Source: Collinsella aerofaciens (GTDB taxonomy: Bacteria > Actinomycetota > Coriobacteriia > Coriobacteriales > Coriobacteriaceae). From it: 8,748 nt of DNA. The translations under genes and the position numbers were made by a program. The stretch lies in assembly GCF_028207065.1 (NCBI RefSeq), contig NZ_JAQLFP010000047.1:1-8748 (forward strand), written 5' to 3'. Position 1 is the stretch's first letter; each line of letters starts with the position of its first letter. Shown piece after piece: positions 6,899-8,748 of this stretch. Under the pieces are notes generated by a model. It worked only from the letters and a program-made list of their open reading frames with translations, ran no database searches and was not told the origin of the DNA.

Positions 6899-7386
6899 GT
6901 CTCCCCTTCGCTCTTATCGTCAGCCTCGTTCTCAGCGGCCACTTGCCGTTTAAATGCCTCGCACTCTTCGTTAAGAACATGGGAGAACTTACCGACCAAG
7001 CGCATGATCTCGCGCTGTTCCCACGGCTCGAGCGCCTCGAATGCCTGTTGCTCGGCTTTTTGCGCTGGCAACGCGTAGCGCTTGGCAAACCGCACGCCTT
7101 CTTCGGTCAGTCGCACAACCTTGTTCTTACGACTACCTTCGGCAAACTCCAACGTCGCAAGCCCTCGCGCCCTAAGCGTCTTGATCGCCGAATTGATGGT
7201 CTGTTTGCTGTAGAACCATTCACTCGTCAGCCGACTCACGGCAACGCTTCCGCCCGCCGCACTCGTGTCGACGAGCATCCAGTAGGCGCAGTCCGAAAGA
7301 CCGCAGGCGCGCGCGAACTCCGAATAGATACGGTCAAGCCCGTTGAGCATCCGGTCGAAATCGACCGGGCTAACTGCACTATTCAT
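6886..7386 (-). CDS. MarR-family transcriptional regulator of the ABC operon
   Basis: This 166-residue protein has a winged helix-turn-helix. The likely recognition region is SKQTINSAIKTLRARG (60-75), followed by a wing with FAEGSRKNKVVRLTEEG (81-97) and C-terminal dimerisation helices. MarR proteins bind palindromic operators as dimers and usually release DNA on ligand binding or Cys oxidation; here Cys residues are 28, 33, 142 and 164. It is the first gene of the unit with the two ABC genes, overlapping the first by 13 bp, so control of that exporter is likely. The start is uncertain. ATG 7386 has a GGTGGGAG purine run directly upstream. ATG 7398 lacks a clear site. A TTG at 7464 lies upstream of the predicted -35 and is excluded if that promoter is right. 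The acidic tail (about 151-166) is probably disordered. Confidence 0.85.
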   Translation of the reverse strand: MNSAVSPVDFDRMLNGLDRIYSEFARACGLSDCAYWMLVDTSAAGGSVAVSRLTSEWFYSKQTINSAIKTLRARGLATLEFAEGSRKNKVVRLTEEGVRFAKRYALPAQKAEQQAFEALEPWEQREIMRLVGKFSHVLNEECEAFKRQVAAENEADDKSEGETCDS

Positions 7387-7402
7387 CTCTCCCACCATTC
7401 GA

Positions 7403-7418
7403 TAGTCCGAGTTTTGAC
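7403..7418 (-). promoter_or_regulatory. Candidate MarR operator, copy 1
   Basis: This copy of a perfect 16-bp direct repeat reads TAGTCCGAGTTTTGAC on the plus strand. It lies about 8-23 nt after the expected transcription start and 5 bp or more before the MarR start codon. Its ends TAGTC and GAC(C)A make an imperfect palindrome. Operator function is inferred from position and the MarR gene. Confidence 0.6.
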
Positions 7419-7432
7419 CAATTAATATCTCT

Positions 7433-7461
7433 ACATTAGTCCGAGTTTTGACTATCGTCAA
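7433..7461 (-). promoter_or_regulatory. Promoter of the MarR-ABC operon
   Basis: On the minus strand TTGACG (7456-7461) and TAATGT (7433-7438) are separated by exactly 17 nt, a good housekeeping-sigma promoter. Transcription should start near 7426, giving a leader of about 28-40 nt. The second operator copy fills the spacer. Confidence 0.7.
7437..7452 (-). promoter_or_regulatory. Candidate MarR operator, copy 2
   Basis: This is the second copy of the 16-bp repeat, with its start 34 bp from the first. It occupies the -35/-10 spacer. With two following bases it forms TAGTC-N8-GACTA, a perfect 5-bp-arm palindrome. A bound dimer would block RNA polymerase. Confidence 0.6.
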
Positions 7462-7503
7462 CAAGCTCGTTGTTTATGGTCGGCTCTACATAAGCATATC
7501 GAC

Positions 7504-7539
7504 AAAAAAGACCGCCGGCGCGGGGGCGGCGCCGGCGGT
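7504..7539 (-). terminator. Rho-independent terminator of the 96-residue gene
   Basis: An 11-bp GC-rich stem pairs 7511-7521 with 7529-7539 around a 7-nt G-rich loop. On the minus strand it is followed by CTTTTTTG. It lies 26 bp past the stop codon and isolates this gene from the MarR operon promoter. Confidence 0.9.
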
Positions 7540-7565
7540 TGCGAGAGAATATCGAGTGTTGGCTG

Positions 7566-7856
7566 TTAAGCAGCGACGGCCTCATAGACCGTAGCACCCG
7601 AGAAGCTGTCATGCAGGCTCTTGCCGGCAATCCACGGCAGCTCGACGACCTCGCAGACCGTGTTGACCAGCTCGGAGCAGTCAGTAAAGTGGCCCTTGTC
7701 GTTGAGGGCCTCGCAATCCTGAACACGCCAATAGCCATCGGTGTGCGTGATGTAGTACTCGTGATCGTTGATCGACACGAAAGCGCGCGTCTTGGAACGC
7801 AGCAGCTTCAGAAATCCTTCGAAATCGGTCTCGACGACATCTCCAGCCTGGAACAT
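7566..7856 (-). CDS. Small protein of unknown function, 96 residues
   Basis: I do not recognise a family. The protein is soluble in character, with no signal peptide or membrane segment. It is mildly acidic with three cysteines (48, 60, 68). An N-terminal part (MFQAGDVVET, then FEGFLKLLRS) is followed by a likely beta region with EYYITHTDGYWRVQ (34-47) and a likely helix at about 59-73. It is judged a real gene because AGGAGG lies about 7 nt before the ATG at 7854-7856 and a strong terminator follows the stop codon. The in-frame extension upstream to 7931 has no ribosome site and crosses the palindromic control region. It is divergent from the nitroreductase and may share its control region. 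Possible roles such as a stress or regulatory protein are guesswork. Confidence 0.8.
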   Translation of the reverse strand: MFQAGDVVETDFEGFLKLLRSKTRAFVSINDHEYYITHTDGYWRVQDCEALNDKGHFTDCSELVNTVCEVVELPWIAGKSLHDSFSGATVYEAVAA

Positions 7857-7919
7857 GATGTTACCTCCTGGCCCGGCGCCACCACGGCGCATTGATAAAC
7901 GTTGGTACTCCTTTAGTAA

Positions 7920-7936
7920 AACCTTTATCAAAGGTT
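7920..7936. promoter_or_regulatory. 17-bp operator-like palindrome
   Basis: AACCTTTATCAAAGGTT has perfect 7-bp arms around ATC. It lies 64 bp before the start of the 96-residue gene and about 75 bp upstream of the nitroreductase promoter. The size and symmetry suit a dimeric regulator; the regulator is unknown. Confidence 0.5.
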
Positions 7937-8010
7937 ATGCGTTCGTCATTTAGGCAAGTGGTAAAAAACCGCAGGGTAGACGGGATAAAACGTTTAACCA
8001 TCCCATTTGT

Positions 8011-8039
8011 TTGTCACATTCTGAAGGTACTTTTATGCA
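8011..8039 (+). promoter_or_regulatory. Candidate promoter of the nitroreductase gene
   Basis: TTGTCA (8011-8016) and TATGCA (8034-8039) are separated by 17 nt, a good match to a housekeeping promoter. Transcription would start near 8046, leaving a leader of about 105 nt. TTGACC (8082-8087) nearer the gene has no -10 at suitable spacing. Confidence 0.5.
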
Positions 8040-8150
8040 AACCTACTTTCCCAATTGGAATCTATCCTTTTGGCCGGGCAATTGACCGTCTATCGTTTAA
8101 GCCCGACGGGTATGAACGGGGCATCTGCAACGCCACCGCAAGGAGACACC

Positions 8151-8672
8151 ATGGAGACTATCGAAGCACTCATTCACCGCCGCAGCTGCCGCAACTACAG
8201 CGATCGTCCCGTCGAGGCTGAAAAGCTTGCACGTATTATCGAAGCCGGCCAATATGCACCGAGCGGCATGGGCCGCCAGCCGGTGACGTTTGTCGCCGTC
8301 ACCGACCCCGCGACCGTCGAGCATCTCTCACAGCTCAACGCCCAGGTCATGGACAGCAACAGCGACCCCTTCTATGGCGCCAAGACCGTTGTGGTGGTGC
8401 TGGTTGACCGCAGCGTGCCCACACATCTGGAAGACGGCTCGCTCGCCATGGGCAACTTGCTCAACGCCGCCTATGCACTGGGTGTCGATTCGTGCTGGAT
8501 TCACCGCGCGCATGAGGTCTTTGACTCGCCCGAGGGCCTGGAGCTGCTGGCCAGCTGGGGCCTGCCCGCCGACGGCAGCCTGCGCGGCGTCGGTAACTGC
8601 ATTCTTGGCTACGCCGAGGACACGCTACCCGAGGCAAAGCCGCGCCGCGACAACGTGGTGTACGTAAAGTAA
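8151..8672 (+). CDS. Nitroreductase-family FMN oxidoreductase
   Basis: This 173-residue flavoprotein belongs to the short nitroreductase group. Such enzymes bind FMN as homodimers and use NAD(P)H to reduce nitro compounds, quinones or flavins; the natural substrate is not readable here. The FMN-phosphate motif HRRSCRNY (9-16) opens the protein. PSGMGRQP (37-44) follows, then a core helix with GNLLNAAYALGVDSCWIH (101-118), the GYAE turn (153-156), and the final basic PRRDNVVYVK segment typical of the family. ATG 8151 is chosen because AAGGAG (8140-8145) lies 5 nt upstream. An in-frame extension to 8055 lacks a ribosome site. The gene stands alone, followed by a terminator. Confidence 0.93.
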   Translation: METIEALIHRRSCRNYSDRPVEAEKLARIIEAGQYAPSGMGRQPVTFVAVTDPATVEHLSQLNAQVMDSNSDPFYGAKTVVVVLVDRSVPTHLEDGSLAMGNLLNAAYALGVDSCWIHRAHEVFDSPEGLELLASWGLPADGSLRGVGNCILGYAEDTLPEAKPRRDNVVYVK

Positions 8673-8676
8673 TCAG

Positions 8677-8702
8677 AACCACCCTTAAAAAGGGTGGTTT
8701 GC
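8677..8702 (+). terminator. Terminator of the nitroreductase gene
   Basis: AACCACCCTT (8677-8686) pairs perfectly with AAGGGTGGTT (8690-8699) around a 3-nt loop. It begins 5 bp after the stop codon and is followed by TTTGCTCTT. The A/T ends of the stem supply much of the U-tract. Confidence 0.85.
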
Positions 8703-8748
8703 TCTTAGGGTATAACCCACGGGCCCCGGGCTCGCGTCTAAAGGCGCG

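Larger units (their letters stand above)
7857..8150. promoter_or_regulatory. Divergent regulatory region between the 96-residue gene and the nitroreductase
   Basis: These 294 bp hold no convincing protein gene. They are A/T-richer than the flanking genes and contain a 17-bp palindrome (7920-7936), a TTGATAAA/TTTATCAA inverted pair (7892-7899 and 7924-7931), a GGGAT-N13-ATCCC element with AAACGTTT inside (7982-8004), a good plus-strand promoter (8011-8039), and a possible 16-codon leader frame (8035-8085). No clear promoter could be assigned to the minus-strand gene. Confidence 0.6.

Noticed and set aside
3145..7386. The MarR-ABC cluster as part of a natural-product or antibiotic-production system
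   Set aside because: No biosynthetic, precursor-peptide or immunity genes are adjacent; a MarR gene with a paired multidrug-type exporter is a common stand-alone arrangement.
7387..7464. An N-terminal extension of MarR from a TTG start
   Set aside because: The TTG lies upstream of the predicted -35 and the extension would translate both operator copies, so it is unlikely to be transcribed from this promoter.
7892..8221. A 109-codon plus-strand frame spanning the divergent region into the nitroreductase
   Set aside because: It starts at TTG with no ribosome site, crosses operator-like palindromes, and overlaps the nitroreductase out of frame.
8708..8718. Small palindrome GGGT-ATA-ACCC near the right edge
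   Set aside because: It is short, sits just past a terminator, and the window ends before any gene it could control, so no role can be supported.

Overview
The window looks like an ordinary chromosomal stretch from a GC-rich (about 60% by eye) bacterium with strong Shine-Dalgarno sites. The gene content and protein style fit a gut actinobacterium of the Coriobacteriia, Collinsella-like. That assignment is inference from recalled family resemblance, since no rRNA or marker gene is present. Seven protein-coding genes are supported. No tRNA, rRNA, CRISPR array, transposase gene or phage gene is visible.

Layout. Positions 115-1167 (-) encode a branched-chain amino-acid aminotransferase (ilvE type), with a long leader and an AT-rich promoter region. 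Positions 1466-2104 (-) encode a DedA/SNARE-associated membrane protein. Positions 2328-3032 (+) encode serine O-acetyltransferase (cysE), divergent from dedA and followed by a strong terminator. Next is a compact three-gene unit read right to left: a MarR-type regulator (6886-7386), then the two halves of a heterodimeric ABC exporter (5162-6898 and 3145-5160). MarR overlaps the first ABC gene by 13 bp, and one base separates the two ABC genes, so they are very likely one transcript. On the right are a 96-residue protein of unknown function (7566-7856, -) with its own terminator, a 294-bp divergent regulatory region, and an FMN nitroreductase (8151-8672, +) with a terminator.

How the parts work together. 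IlvE and CysE are core amino-acid metabolism. The most informative unit is the MarR-ABC operon. Its promoter carries a perfect 16-bp direct repeat, one copy between -35 and -10 and one just after the expected transcription start, which is the arrangement expected for autorepression. The two ABC subunits have complementary defects: one lacks the catalytic Glu and the H-loop His, and the other has a non-canonical signature motif. This predicts one degenerate and one consensus ATP site, as in TM287/288- and BmrCD-type exporters. The second subunit also has an unusual acidic, Ala/Glu-rich N-terminal extension of about 100 residues.

I found no clearly new multi-gene system. The best leads are the tandem MarR operator, the acidic extension, the palindromes between the orphan 96-residue gene and the nitroreductase, and a REP-like palindrome touching the end of the ABC operon.
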